Below, in pieces: positions 24,961-33,487 of a stretch of 64,000 nt of DNA. Position numbers and translations under genes: made by a program. How positions within the stretch are numbered: the first letter of the stretch is position 1; every line of letters begins with the position of its first letter. The notes under the pieces are model-generated. The model did no database searches, was not told the origin of the DNA, and saw only the letters and a list, made by a program, of their open reading frames with translations. This DNA comes from Chryseobacterium soldanellicola (GTDB lineage: Bacteria; Bacteroidota; Bacteroidia; Flavobacteriales; Weeksellaceae), in assembly GCF_900100115.1 (NCBI RefSeq), contig NZ_FNKL01000003.1, forward strand, positions 372,001-436,000. The letters run 5' to 3'.

Positions 24961-25519
24961 TCGGATTCCAGTATTCTTCCGGTTCGTTGTTGAGTTTTGA
25001 AATGTATCTCGCCAAAACAAAAAGATAATCGGAAAGCCTGTTTAAATACTTAATAAGCTCAGGACGAACCTCTTCCGATTCATTTAAGAAAACCAAAGAA
25101 CGTTCTGCCCTTCTGCAAATCGTTCTTGCTGCATGTAAAAATGTTGCCGATTTTCCACCACCGGGAAGGATAAAATATTGAAGTGGCTCTAGTTTTTCTT
25201 CAAAAGCATCCATCCAGTTTTCTAATTCTTCAATTTCAGTATCAGAAATAATTACCGGAAGACGCGATTTTCCGTTAGCCAGCATCAATTTATCGACCGG
25301 TGTTGCTGCCTCCGAACCTACTGTGAATAAATCGAACTGTATTTTTTTTAATTGCTTTAAAACTTCCTGATCTTCGATATGGCTTTTTGCAATCCCGATG
25401 AATGAATTGAGCTCGTCTATATTTCCGTAACTGTCAACCCGCGCGCTGGCTTTTGAAACTCTTGTCCCGCCATACAAAGCAGTCTGACCTTTATCGCCTG
25501 TTTTCGTATAAATTTTCAT
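24950..25519 (-). CDS. Cob(I)alamin adenosyltransferase, PduO type
   Basis: A 189-residue enzyme that adenosylates cob(I)alamin or a corrinoid precursor using ATP. The N-terminus IYTKTGDKGQTALYGG binds ATP, and the C-terminal RTICRRAERSLV helix completes the trimer site. The ATG at 25519 (MKIYTKTGD) is chosen because the family starts there; a longer frame adds 23 unrelated residues. No cobalamin biosynthesis gene or cobalamin riboswitch is visible nearby, so it probably works in salvage. It is part of the cmoA - ICMT - adenosyltransferase - kinase set. Confidence 0.93.
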   Translation of the reverse strand: MKIYTKTGDKGQTALYGGTRVSKASARVDSYGNIDELNSFIGIAKSHIEDQEVLKQLKKIQFDLFTVGSEAATPVDKLMLANGKSRLPVIISDTEIEELENWMDAFEEKLEPLQYFILPGGGKSATFLHAARTICRRAERSLVFLNESEEVRPELIKYLNRLSDYLFVLARYISKLNNEPEEYWNPNER

Positions 25520-25580
25520 ACTACTAAAATACTTTTTTAGCCCAAGCCGACAAAGTTTTTTAGAGTTTTTAACTATACAA

Positions 25581-26300
25581 TTATGCAATCCATTTTCCGG
25601 ATTTTTTCATATATCGGATAAAAAAATAATATCCTGCAAAGGTCAGAACAAAAATAAAAGCCAACAAATTTCTAACATTATCATTGCTATTGGTAAGCTG
25701 TGGATATTTGAACAGAAGAATTAAAACTATCCCACAAAGCCACACAAATTGTGTATTATATTCTTTAATTAACCATCTTTTCCATTTAAATTCCATGGAA
25801 GAGAAAGTTTTGTTTAATCCTGAAACATTGGGAATCCACCGGTGAACTTTTTTCGTATAATTTTCAAAATCTGCTCCGAATTTACTTTTTAGAAAATTTT
25901 CTTCCGCCAAAACAATACAGTGATAAATAAATAAAAAAACCGGCATAATAATCAATATATAAATCAAAGAATTAGCTAAAAATCCAACGCCTAAAAGCAT
26001 TAAGATATTCCCCACATATAAAGGGTTTCTGACATGATTAAAAATTCCTTCTGTAACCAGACCGTCCGCATATACTTTTTTGTCTTTTCCGCCTCTCACA
26101 ATGTATGCAAGACCAATTGTTCCGCCACGGATAAGCTGTCCTAATACTGTAATTGTCAAACCTAAAATAATGGCGATCCAATAATAATTTAGACCAAATT
26201 TTTCACCAAATAGCAAAGGTGACGGAATAAATAACAGCAAATACAAAACAATAAATAAAAAATTTCTGTACTTGAAAAAAAAATTACCTATCTGTATCAT
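25581..26300 (-). CDS. Membrane methyltransferase of the ICMT/phospholipid methyltransferase family
   Basis: A 239-residue integral membrane protein with about six hydrophobic helices. The SAM-binding signature is VRNPLYVGNILMLLG followed by the E-E-x-F-L-x-x-x-F-G-x-x-F-x-x-Y pattern (AEENFLKSKFGADFENY) seen in isoprenylcysteine methyltransferase-like proteins. The acceptor could be a lipid or a prenylated small molecule; it cannot be read from the sequence. Its start overlaps the cmoA stop in an ATGA, so its product is tied to that of CmoA. Confidence 0.8.
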   Translation of the reverse strand: MIQIGNFFFKYRNFLFIVLYLLLFIPSPLLFGEKFGLNYYWIAIILGLTITVLGQLIRGGTIGLAYIVRGGKDKKVYADGLVTEGIFNHVRNPLYVGNILMLLGVGFLANSLIYILIIMPVFLFIYHCIVLAEENFLKSKFGADFENYTKKVHRWIPNVSGLNKTFSSMEFKWKRWLIKEYNTQFVWLCGIVLILLFKYPQLTNSNDNVRNLLAFIFVLTFAGYYFFIRYMKKSGKWIA

Positions 26301-27037
26301 AACTTTTTTGCAATAATACCTGTGAAATTATACCACCTGAAAAACACTTCAACCTCCTTAAAACCTGCATCCTGCAACATAGTAATATTTTCACTGGTTT
26401 TATACGGAATCAGAACATTTTCCAAGGCTTCTCTTTTTTGTGAAATTTCAAGCTCGCTATAATTATTTCTGCGCTTAAAATCGTAGTAATAATCTATATA
26501 TTCTCTGTTAAAAGACTTCTGTTCTGCTAAGATTTTTTCAATAAAAATAAATACACCGTTTTTCACCATTCCGTTGTAAATTTTTCTCACGATGTCTAAA
26601 CGATGAATTGGCCTGATAAACTGCAGAACCAGCACCATTGCAACAACCGAAGCATTTTCTACAGGAACTTTTTTGGTAAAATCAGCCATCTGAAGTTCAA
26701 TATCACGATTGAGTTTAAAATTATCCAGCTTTTCTTTACATTTGATAATCATTTCCTCAGAATCATCTATTCCAATGAATTTAATACCATCCTGAATCGT
26801 TTTATCCATCAAAAGCATTGTGGTTCCTGTGGAACATCCTAAATCATATACATTGGTCCCGAATTGGGCATAATTTCCGGCCAGCTCACTCGTCATTCGT
26901 TGAAGCTCATCATAAAACGGAACGGAACGGCTTACCATATCGTCAAAAACACCTGCCACTTTGGTATTAAACTCAAAGTCCGGAAGATTTTCAAGCTTTT
27001 CCCTGAAAACCTTATCTGAATTAATAATTTCCTGCAT
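26297..27037 (-). CDS. cmoA: Carboxy-S-adenosyl-L-methionine synthase
   Basis: A 246-residue SAM-dependent enzyme that converts SAM and prephenate to carboxy-SAM, the donor for cmo5U34 tRNA modification. DLGCSTGTTMLLMD is the SAM site, and the N-terminal NTKVAGVFDDMVSRSVPFYDE stretch is characteristic of CmoA. The ATG at 27037 (MQEIIN) is chosen over a TTG three codons earlier. The partner cmoB is not adjacent; instead an ICMT-like membrane methyltransferase overlaps its end. Confidence 0.9.
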   Translation of the reverse strand: MQEIINSDKVFREKLENLPDFEFNTKVAGVFDDMVSRSVPFYDELQRMTSELAGNYAQFGTNVYDLGCSTGTTMLLMDKTIQDGIKFIGIDDSEEMIIKCKEKLDNFKLNRDIELQMADFTKKVPVENASVVAMVLVLQFIRPIHRLDIVRKIYNGMVKNGVFIFIEKILAEQKSFNREYIDYYYDFKRRNNYSELEISQKREALENVLIPYKTSENITMLQDAGFKEVEVFFRWYNFTGIIAKKL

Positions 27038-27294
27038 AATGTTCAATTTTTCAAAGATTTTTTAATTCTAATTGAATTGAGTTTTAATTCCGGATTTTAC
27101 CGTATTCAGTTAATATTTTCCACAATTCGACTCAAAACACTCATTATTTATTATTTTCTTTATTCGATTCCGAAAATTATCTTTTGTATTGAAATTATAA
27201 GTAAAATTTATCTTAATTAATTATTAATTATAGATATTTATTTTTTTCAATTATTGAAAAAACCTACTGACAAACTGTTGTCATAATGCTGTAT

Positions 27295-27302
27295 TATCTT
27301 TG
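27295..27302 (+). promoter_or_regulatory. Candidate -7 box of the DinB-like gene
   Basis: TATCTTTG fits TAnnTTTG exactly and ends 29 bases before the ATG. The nearest upstream TTG (27278-27280) is only 14 bases away, so the -33 half is doubtful. Confidence 0.5.
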
Positions 27303-27331
27303 TATCAACAATAACAAACAACATTAAAATT

Positions 27332-27823
27332 ATGACAACTACTACATCCATCACAAAACAATTTGTAACATCCGAGCAATTATTAGAGCACTGGCAAGGG
27401 CACAGAAATCTGACAAGAAGAGTAATTGAAGCGTTCCCTGAGAAAGAATTATTTGAATTTTCAGTGGCAGGAATGAGACCTTTCGCAAAATTAGCATTAG
27501 AGTTAATCAGCATCGGCGGTCCTGCTTTAAAAGGAATCGTCAATAAAAATATGGAAGGCTACAGCGAAGAAGGCTTCAACCCGACAACCAAAGAAGAAAT
27601 CCTGAAAAAGTGGGACGAAGAAACTGAAGTAATCAACCATTATTTTGGTCAGATTTCTGAAGAAAGATTTCAGGAGACTTTTAATTTATTCGGTCAATAT
27701 GAATTTCCTGTCTATCAGAATATTTTATATTTCGTTGATAATGAGATTCATCACCGTGGACAAGGATATGTTTATCTGAGAGCTTTAGGAATTAAGCCGC
27801 CTTTTTTTTGGGAGAGATTTTAG
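27332..27823 (+). CDS. DinB family protein
   Basis: A 163-residue four-helix-bundle protein of the DinB/DfsB superfamily. Metal-binding histidines are expected from HWQGHRN near residue 21 and DNEIHHRGQGYVYLRALG near residue 130; the latter is the family hallmark. Members include thiol S-transferases and proteins of unknown role; the exact function is unknown. It is a single gene, convergent with the WYL regulator, with a hairpin terminator at 27998-28028. Confidence 0.85.
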   Translation: MTTTTSITKQFVTSEQLLEHWQGHRNLTRRVIEAFPEKELFEFSVAGMRPFAKLALELISIGGPALKGIVNKNMEGYSEEGFNPTTKEEILKKWDEETEVINHYFGQISEERFQETFNLFGQYEFPVYQNILYFVDNEIHHRGQGYVYLRALGIKPPFFWERF

Positions 27824-27997
27824 CCCCATTAATGCCTTTGTGGAGACTAAAATCTTTAATCAAACTCAATATGAAAAATCAATCATAATCTGAAAAAGGC
27901 GAAAACGCATTCAATAAATTAAATTTTGACAACGATTTTGCGATATACAAATTCGCCTTTATCTTAAGAAACATTTCAAATTAAACTAATATTGCTT

Positions 27998-28028
27998 AAC
28001 CTCAACAGAAAATTTGTTGAGGTTTTTA
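27998..28028 (+). terminator. Terminator between dinB-like and WYL regulator genes
   Basis: Perfect AACCTCAACA / TGTTGAGGTT stem around GAAAATT followed by TTT; it touches the 3' end of the convergent WYL gene. Confidence 0.75.
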
Positions 28029-28979
28029 TTGATGCTTTCCTGAAATTTTTATTAACAGATCTTTCAGTTTTACAGTAAGGCTTTCCGGCTCCAGAACCTT
28101 TGCAAAATCTGCAAAAGTAATCAGCCAGCGGGGAAAACCTTCATCAATCCATTCTGTTTCAAAGGTCATTTCTATTCCGTTTTCTGTTTCAATTTCTTCG
28201 GTTAATCCGTAATATTTTTTTGAATTTACCAGATGATTTATAATTTTTTTATCCACTAAAAGCCTTACTTTAGTTTTATTTCCATTTGAATTTTTTCTGT
28301 AATCATTGATCTGGCCATATTCCTGTAAGAAAGGATTTTGAGTTTTTGAAATCTGTAAAATCCTGTCTACCCGAAACTGCCTGAAATCATTTCTTAAAAT
28401 ACAGTACGCCATAATATACCAATAATTAAATTCAAAGAAAACGCCGACCACTTCAATTGTTCTGGTAGAAATTTTAGAATCTACAGTTTTATATTCCATG
28501 ATTAATTGTCGTTTTTCGGCAATGCTTTCGAGAATGGTGGGAATGATATTTTTAATGGTGTCTTCAGTCTTTGGCTGATAGTTAAAAATATCAATCTGAT
28601 TTTCAATATTCTGGATTAAATTTCTGTCGGAATATTTCAAAACCGAGCGTACTTTTTCCATCGCAGTCTGATAATGATTACCTAAACTTTGATGTAAAAA
28701 TTTCTGCATTAATTTTTCAGCAGTAATGAAGCTCAAAACCTCTTCTTTCGTAAACATTACGGGGGGAAGCTTGTAGCCATCCATCAAAGAATAACCACTT
28801 CCAGCTTCACCAACAATGGGAATTCCGGCATTTTCCAACGTTTTGACATCGCGGTAAATTGTCCTTACACTTACCTCGAATTTTTGTGCTAAATCCTGAG
28901 CCCTTACGATCGGTTTTGACTGTAATTGTGTGAGAATAGCCGTGACTCTGTCGAGTTTTTTTAAGTAATGGTCGTTCAT
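28026..28979 (-). CDS. YafY-type WYL-domain transcriptional regulator
   Basis: A 317-residue cytoplasmic regulator. The N-terminal DeoR-like winged helix (about 5-65) contains LAQKFEVSVRTIYRDVKTLENAGIP. The WYL domain (about 140-215) shows FEFNYWYIMAYC, and a WCX C-terminal extension ends the protein. WYL domains sense nucleic acids or nucleotides in several defence and DNA-damage regulators. No divergent target gene is adjacent; its own promoter region is taken up by two simple-sequence arrays, so its expression may vary with repeat number. Confidence 0.9.
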   Translation of the reverse strand: MNDHYLKKLDRVTAILTQLQSKPIVRAQDLAQKFEVSVRTIYRDVKTLENAGIPIVGEAGSGYSLMDGYKLPPVMFTKEEVLSFITAEKLMQKFLHQSLGNHYQTAMEKVRSVLKYSDRNLIQNIENQIDIFNYQPKTEDTIKNIIPTILESIAEKRQLIMEYKTVDSKISTRTIEVVGVFFEFNYWYIMAYCILRNDFRQFRVDRILQISKTQNPFLQEYGQINDYRKNSNGNKTKVRLLVDKKIINHLVNSKKYYGLTEEIETENGIEMTFETEWIDEGFPRWLITFADFAKVLEPESLTVKLKDLLIKISGKHQ

Positions 28980-28996
28980 TGAGAATGAGAGTTCGA

Positions 28997-29036
28997 GTGT
29001 TTTAGTGTTTTAGTGTTTTAGTGTTTTAGTGTTTTA
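28997..29036. repeat. Octamer tandem repeat GTGTTTTA x 5
   Basis: Five exact copies of GTGTTTTA (TAAAACAC on the minus strand), then a partial copy. It begins 18 bases upstream of the WYL regulator ATG and falls in that gene's predicted 5' leader. Confidence 0.95.
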
Positions 29037-29044
29037 GTGTTTAG

Positions 29045-29052
29045 CAAAAATA
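29045..29052 (-). promoter_or_regulatory. Candidate -7 box of the WYL regulator, between two repeat arrays
   Basis: CAAAAATA on the plus strand reads TATTTTTG on the minus strand. The octamer array lies downstream of it (leader) and the heptamer array upstream, where the -33 element would be. No TTG is present in the heptamers at the right distance. Confidence 0.45.
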
Positions 29053-29053
29053 A

Positions 29054-29200
29054 TATCTAATATCTAATATCTAATATCTAATATCTAATATCTAATATCT
29101 AATATCTAATATCTAATATCTAATATCTAATATCTAATATCTAATATCTAATATCTAATATCTAATATCTAATATCTAATTTCTAATTTCTAATTTCTAA
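29054..29200. repeat. Heptamer tandem repeat: TATCTAA x 18 then TTTCTAA x 3
   Basis: Twenty-one units of exactly seven bases with no interruption. The last unit ends at 29200, directly against the stop codon of the ABC exporter gene at 29201-29203. There are no spacers, so this is not a CRISPR array. Confidence 0.97.
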
Positions 29201-31009
29201 TTAATTATCTTTAAAAGTATTCACTAATTTATCCAAATTTAAGCTTCTTGCAGATGCATCAAAAATCTCGCGATAAGTTCCATTCATTTGAACCAATTCA
29301 TCGTGGGTTCCGCTTTCCACAACTCTGCCTTTTTTCATTACATAAATCGTATCCGAATCTAAAATTTGGGATAAGGAATGTGAAATAATAATCACCGTTC
29401 TGCCTTCTTTTATGGCATCCAGAGAGTTTTTAATCTGTTCGGTCGCGATGGCATCAAGACTTGCAGTCGGCTCGTCAAGGAAAATAATTGGCGGATTTTT
29501 TAAAAATAATCTTGCAATTGCAATTCTTTGCTGCTGACCTCCGGAAAGCTGGGTAGCGTCGTGGTTATATTTTTCAGGTAAATCTAAAATCTGCTCGTGC
29601 AGATATGCTTTTTTGGCAGCATCTTCAATTTCTTCAAAAGTTGCATTCATATTTCCGTAGCGGATGTTGTCTTCGATACTTCCCTGAAAAATATGGTTTT
29701 TCTGAAGAACCAGCCCAAGATCATTTCTTAAAAATGTGTTTTCAAAATCATTTAAATTAACATGATCTAACAAAATTTTCCCTGAATCGGGAAGATAAAA
29801 TTTACATAAAAGATTGATAATCGTGGATTTTCCGGCACCGCTTAAGCCGACCAAAGCCGTCGTTTTTCCGTTCTCAATTTTCATGGAAACATCGTGGAGC
29901 GCCTGTGTTCCGTTGGGATAGGAGAAGTTGACATTTTTTAATTCAAAATTACCTTTGATCTCTTTTTCTACAAAATTTCCGTTTGGTTCTTTTTCGTTGT
30001 CGGCATTTAGAATATCAAAATATCCTTCCGCATAAATCATTGCGTCATTCATATCATCATAAATCCTGTGCAGCTGGCGAATTGGCGCCGAAACATTATT
30101 GAAAAGCATGATGTGAAGCATGATTGCACCGATTGTCATTTGCTGATCCAAGACCAGATAAACTGTTAAAAGTATAATTAAAACCACTCCAAACTGCTCA
30201 ATGAAAGTCTTTAAACCATCATAAATAAAATTCGTTTTTCGGGTAAACATTTGACTTTCCATCAACTGCATTTGCAGATCGTATTGTTTTTTTCCTTCAA
30301 ATTTTTCACGGACAAAACTTTTAATCACCATAATGGAATTAATTAAGTTTAACAGTCCGGAAGTTTTTTGTTCGCGTTGATTTCTCAATTGTCGACGAAC
30401 TCCACCCAATTTTTTTGCCTGTAAAGAACTGATATAAAAATAAATAGGCACAATAATCGTAGAAACCATTCCAACATATACATTTTGCATATACATGATA
30501 ATCAATGCAATAATCGCATTTGAAAATAACGGAAGCATATCAATGAAGAAGTTTTGAACCAATCTTGTCAGACTTTCAATCCCTCGATCAATTCTTATCT
30601 GAAGTTTTCCGGATTCGTGATTTTCATCGTTAAAATAAGCAACTCTGTAACCTAAAATCTTGTCAATCGCCGACTGTGCCAACACCGAACTTACATTAAT
30701 TCTAATTTTTTCACCATAAAATTTCTGCCCGAAATTGATAAAAATATTCAACAGTTCTTTTCCCAGTAAAATAATGGAAATCACCACCAAAACATGGATC
30801 CCTTCGGACATCGGATGTGGAAGATGTGTCAGTTTGGTAACCTCATCTACCGTATATTTCAAAACAAGTGGATTGACCTGAGCCGCAAGCGCACCTAAAA
30901 AAGTAAGGAATAAAGTTCCATAAATCATTAAACGGTAAGGCCTTATAAATGGAATGAGCTGCTTATAAATCCCGAATAAAGTGACTGTTCTGTTAAAAGG
31001 TTTTGCCAT
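29201..31009 (-). CDS. ABC exporter, fused membrane and ATPase domains (ABCB/MsbA type)
   Basis: A 602-residue half-transporter: six membrane helices (about 20-320), then an ATPase domain with Walker A GLSGAGKST, signature LSGGQQQRIAIAR, Walker B IIFLDEPTASLD and H-loop ISHS. It would work as a homodimer in the inner membrane. Lipids, peptides or drugs are possible substrates; the upstream lptB suggests but does not prove a lipid. The ATG at 31009 (MAKPFNRTV) is used because the longer frame adds 77 residues that run through the lptB terminator. Confidence 0.92.
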   Translation of the reverse strand: MAKPFNRTVTLFGIYKQLIPFIRPYRLMIYGTLFLTFLGALAAQVNPLVLKYTVDEVTKLTHLPHPMSEGIHVLVVISIILLGKELLNIFINFGQKFYGEKIRINVSSVLAQSAIDKILGYRVAYFNDENHESGKLQIRIDRGIESLTRLVQNFFIDMLPLFSNAIIALIIMYMQNVYVGMVSTIIVPIYFYISSLQAKKLGGVRRQLRNQREQKTSGLLNLINSIMVIKSFVREKFEGKKQYDLQMQLMESQMFTRKTNFIYDGLKTFIEQFGVVLIILLTVYLVLDQQMTIGAIMLHIMLFNNVSAPIRQLHRIYDDMNDAMIYAEGYFDILNADNEKEPNGNFVEKEIKGNFELKNVNFSYPNGTQALHDVSMKIENGKTTALVGLSGAGKSTIINLLCKFYLPDSGKILLDHVNLNDFENTFLRNDLGLVLQKNHIFQGSIEDNIRYGNMNATFEEIEDAAKKAYLHEQILDLPEKYNHDATQLSGGQQQRIAIARLFLKNPPIIFLDEPTASLDAIATEQIKNSLDAIKEGRTVIIISHSLSQILDSDTIYVMKKGRVVESGTHDELVQMNGTYREIFDASARSLNLDKLVNTFKDN

Positions 31010-31025
31010 AGGAATTATTTTAACT

Positions 31026-31064
31026 AAAAAACGTACCGTTTCTGAGAAAAAGGTACGTTTTATT
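31026..31064 (-). terminator. Terminator of lptB
   Basis: AAACGTACC / GGTACGTTT stem with a T run on the minus strand, between the lptB stop and the ABC exporter start. Confidence 0.8.
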
Positions 31065-31097
31065 ATATTTTTCAGCAAATTAAATTGCGTTATTTTA

Positions 31098-32159
31098 TTA
31101 TCCTTCGTAAAGATAAGTTGTAAGATAATGTAATTCAGGTTTGCTTGCTGCCTTAGATTCTGCTTCTGCCTGTTCCATAGAATATTGTGAAGTGATTTCT
31201 TTTTTCTGGAATACAAAAGAATTATTGGCATTTTTATCAATCACCTCATTGAAAATATGCTGGATTTCTGAATTTCCCAATGATGAAAAACTGATATCTT
31301 CAAAGCCATACATCAATCTCAAATCATCAAACTGCGAGAAATTTTCATCAGTAAAACCTTGCAGCTGAGCTTTTGAATCAAAATTTCCTGCCCAGATATT
31401 ATACGCGTATTTTTTCTTTTTCGGTTTGTCTAAAATACTCTGATATACGAAGTTTTCACCAAGATACGCTTCTCTTACCAGCGGATCGTTTGCCAGCTCT
31501 TCCGGAAGGCCTTCTTTCAAAATCCTGCCTTCAAACATGATGTATGTTTTATTGGTAATTGCTAAAGTCTGCTGAACGTTGTGATCGGTGATTAAAATTC
31601 CAATATTTTTATCAACCAAGCTTCGTACAATTTTCTGAATATCTTCAACAGCGATCGGGTCAACTCCCGCAAAAGGCTCATCCAACAGGATAAAACTAGG
31701 GTCTGTTGCCAGACAGCGCGCAATTTCTGTTCTGCGTCTTTCCCCTCCGGAAAGAAGATCACCTCTGTTTTTACGGACGTGCTGCAGAGAAAATTCCTCA
31801 ACCAGTTCGTCGCACTTTATTTGTTGCTCGCGCTTTGAAAGCTTCGTTAACTGCAAAACTCCCATGATGTTTTCTTCCACCGAAAGCTTCCTGAAAACCG
31901 AGGCTTCCTGAGCCAGATAACCGATTCCTTTTTGAGCTCTGCGGTACATCGCATCGGTTGTAATCTCCTGCTTATCAAGGAAAATCCTACCGGAGGTGGG
32001 CTTAACCAATCCTACGATCATATAGAATGAAGTGGTTTTTCCTGCCCCGTTCGGACCAAGCAGCCCAACAATTTCTCCCTGTTCAACCTGTACAGAAACG
32101 CCTTTTACAACTTTTTTAGGACCGTATTCTTTGATTAAATTTTCTCCTCGTAAAATCAT
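31098..32159 (-). CDS. lptB: LPS export ATPase LptB with a C-terminal extension
   Basis: Cytoplasmic ATPase that powers LptFG to lift lipopolysaccharide out of the inner membrane. Walker A GPNGAGKT is at 35-42; the signature LSGGERRRTEIARCLA, Walker B FILLDEPFAGVDP and H-loop ITDHNV follow. At 353 residues it is about 110 longer than the usual 240. Residues from about 240 (PKKKKYAYNIWAGNF onward) form a mixed, not obviously repetitive tail. A TATCTTTG box ends five bases before the ATG, which implies a leaderless or nearly leaderless mRNA. Confidence 0.93.
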   Translation of the reverse strand: MILRGENLIKEYGPKKVVKGVSVQVEQGEIVGLLGPNGAGKTTSFYMIVGLVKPTSGRIFLDKQEITTDAMYRRAQKGIGYLAQEASVFRKLSVEENIMGVLQLTKLSKREQQIKCDELVEEFSLQHVRKNRGDLLSGGERRRTEIARCLATDPSFILLDEPFAGVDPIAVEDIQKIVRSLVDKNIGILITDHNVQQTLAITNKTYIMFEGRILKEGLPEELANDPLVREAYLGENFVYQSILDKPKKKKYAYNIWAGNFDSKAQLQGFTDENFSQFDDLRLMYGFEDISFSSLGNSEIQHIFNEVIDKNANNSFVFQKKEITSQYSMEQAEAESKAASKPELHYLTTYLYEG

Positions 32160-32164
32160 AGTCG

Positions 32165-32172
32165 CAAAGATA
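32165..32172 (-). promoter_or_regulatory. -7 box of lptB, five bases from the ATG
   Basis: On the minus strand TATCTTTG, then CGACT, then ATG. Because transcription normally begins a few bases beyond TTTG, the message would start at or next to the start codon. No -33 TTG at 17-23 bases is visible. Confidence 0.5.
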
Positions 32173-32304
32173 AAGTTTTTTTGAATTAAAAATTTTAGAT
32201 TAAGAAACGGTTGTTAAAGTTTTATGATTTTTTAATAGATGTAACGATTTACAATTTAAAACTACTTATTAAAAACAATTCACATAATCTCAAAAAATAT
32301 TAAA

Positions 32305-32595
32305 ATGGAAAATTACGGCTATACAAAAACGGATAATCAGAATCAGCAAAACAATGTTCCTTATCGTTCGGAAAAGAAAATCCCTGCAGCTTTATTGGGA
32401 ATTCTTGTCGGCTGGCTGGCTTTAAATAAATTTTATCTTGGCTATACAAAAGAAGGAATTATTCAAATAATTCTTAACATAGTTACTTTGGGAGTAGCTT
32501 CCATTATTCCTTTTATTGAGGGGATTTTATATTTATTTATGAGTGATAAACAGTTTGATGATACGTATGTATATGGCAAAAAAGGCTGGTTGTAA
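32305..32595 (+). CDS. TM2 domain membrane protein
   Basis: A 96-residue protein with a polar N-terminus and a TM2 domain: the AALLGILVGWLALNKFYLGY helix, a short turn, then a second helix through IIPFIEGILYLFM. NKFYLGY is the characteristic motif. It is a small inner-membrane protein of unknown role. It lies 74 bases upstream of an unassigned gene on the same strand and may share its transcript. Confidence 0.9.
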   Translation: MENYGYTKTDNQNQQNNVPYRSEKKIPAALLGILVGWLALNKFYLGYTKEGIIQIILNIVTLGVASIIPFIEGILYLFMSDKQFDDTYVYGKKGWL

Positions 32596-32669
32596 GATTT
32601 AATATAAATTTCTTCTGTTTTTATTTAATTTCCATAATTTTATATGACCAAATAACAACTCATTGAATT

Positions 32670-33398
32670 ATGGAAAATAATCAACAGCTGACAGATCTTT
32701 TAGCCTTAGATCTTGGGGTCAATATTGTCAATCGCAGACCTTACGCGAAGGAGGTTTTCAAGTGGCAGGATATGGATTTGCTGCCGCATTCCTCAACGGA
32801 TACATTATTGTGTGAAATTTTTGAATGGAACGGAAGAAACTGGAGAACAACAGGAAATAACCTGATCGGATTTTTGTTTTCAGGGGAAGAGCTGAATACC
32901 ATTAAAACCAAATTAATGAACGTTCAGAAATATCCTGCTCTGATTCCGGATTTTGAATTCAATAAAGACAGCATGATCGAGTTTGGTCTTTCATTACCTT
33001 CTTTATTCAACATCGGAGTAAACGGAGATATTAAAAATGCCAAAGACTTTTCAGTAAAAGTAAATGGAGTGACCAAATCAAGAATTACCAACATTGATTC
33101 TCCCGGAATTGAAATTTTAAGAAGCTATTCTGAATTTACTCAGGAGCAGTCTAAGACTTATCGGAAAAACATTAAGTTTAATTATTTAAGCACTTCTCTT
33201 TTCTTTGCTGAAAGTGTAGAAATTAATCTTGAAAAAGATGCGGGGGTAAATTTAGAGGTAAGCTTTCAGACACAGGATGTTGAAGTTCAGGCTAAAGTTG
33301 ATACCGATACAAAGAAAAATTTCGTTTTGAAATATACCGGAAATCAGGCTCCTTTTGCAGCAAAATTTACCAAAGGAAAGGATTTTGATATTTCTTAA
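32670..33398 (+). CDS. Unassigned 242-residue protein; possible gasdermin-like fold
   Basis: No family is recognised with confidence. The protein is soluble, with no signal peptide and no membrane helix. It looks mostly beta: alternating stretches such as IEFGLSLPSLFNIGVNG, VEINLEKDAGVNLEVSFQ and VEVQAKVDTDTKKNFVLKY. The order of an early LLPHSS, a GNLIGFLF-like patch, a GLSLPSLF...IKNAKDFSVKV block and a late YTGNQAPFAAKF recalls bacterial gasdermins, but this is by eye only. No adjacent protease, usual for gasdermin defence operons, is present. The upstream neighbour is the TM2 protein; a pair of two-hairpin repeats follows. Confidence 0.75.
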   Translation: MENNQQLTDLLALDLGVNIVNRRPYAKEVFKWQDMDLLPHSSTDTLLCEIFEWNGRNWRTTGNNLIGFLFSGEELNTIKTKLMNVQKYPALIPDFEFNKDSMIEFGLSLPSLFNIGVNGDIKNAKDFSVKVNGVTKSRITNIDSPGIEILRSYSEFTQEQSKTYRKNIKFNYLSTSLFFAESVEINLEKDAGVNLEVSFQTQDVEVQAKVDTDTKKNFVLKYTGNQAPFAAKFTKGKDFDIS

Positions 33399-33415
33399 AA
33401 TTTTTACAAAATCAT

Positions 33416-33484
33416 ATCAATAGGAACGGGCTTTAGCCCGTTTTGTCAATTACATCTTTCTTTAAAAGGCTTTAGCCAAACTTA
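33416..33484 (-). repeat. Two-hairpin repeat, copy D (reverse)
   Basis: On the plus strand ATCAATAGGAACGGGCTTTA and GCCCGTT, then AAGGCTTTAGCCAAACTTA. It lies three bases from copy E in opposite orientation, so together they form a long imperfect palindrome. Confidence 0.8.
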
Positions 33485-33487
33485 TTT

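Noticed and set aside
29054..29200. CRISPR-like array
   Set aside because: Pure seven-base tandem repeat without spacers.
29201..31240. ABC exporter with a 77-residue N-terminal extension
   Set aside because: The added residues run through the lptB terminator and the 3' end of lptB and look unlike a transporter start; ATG at 31009 is better.
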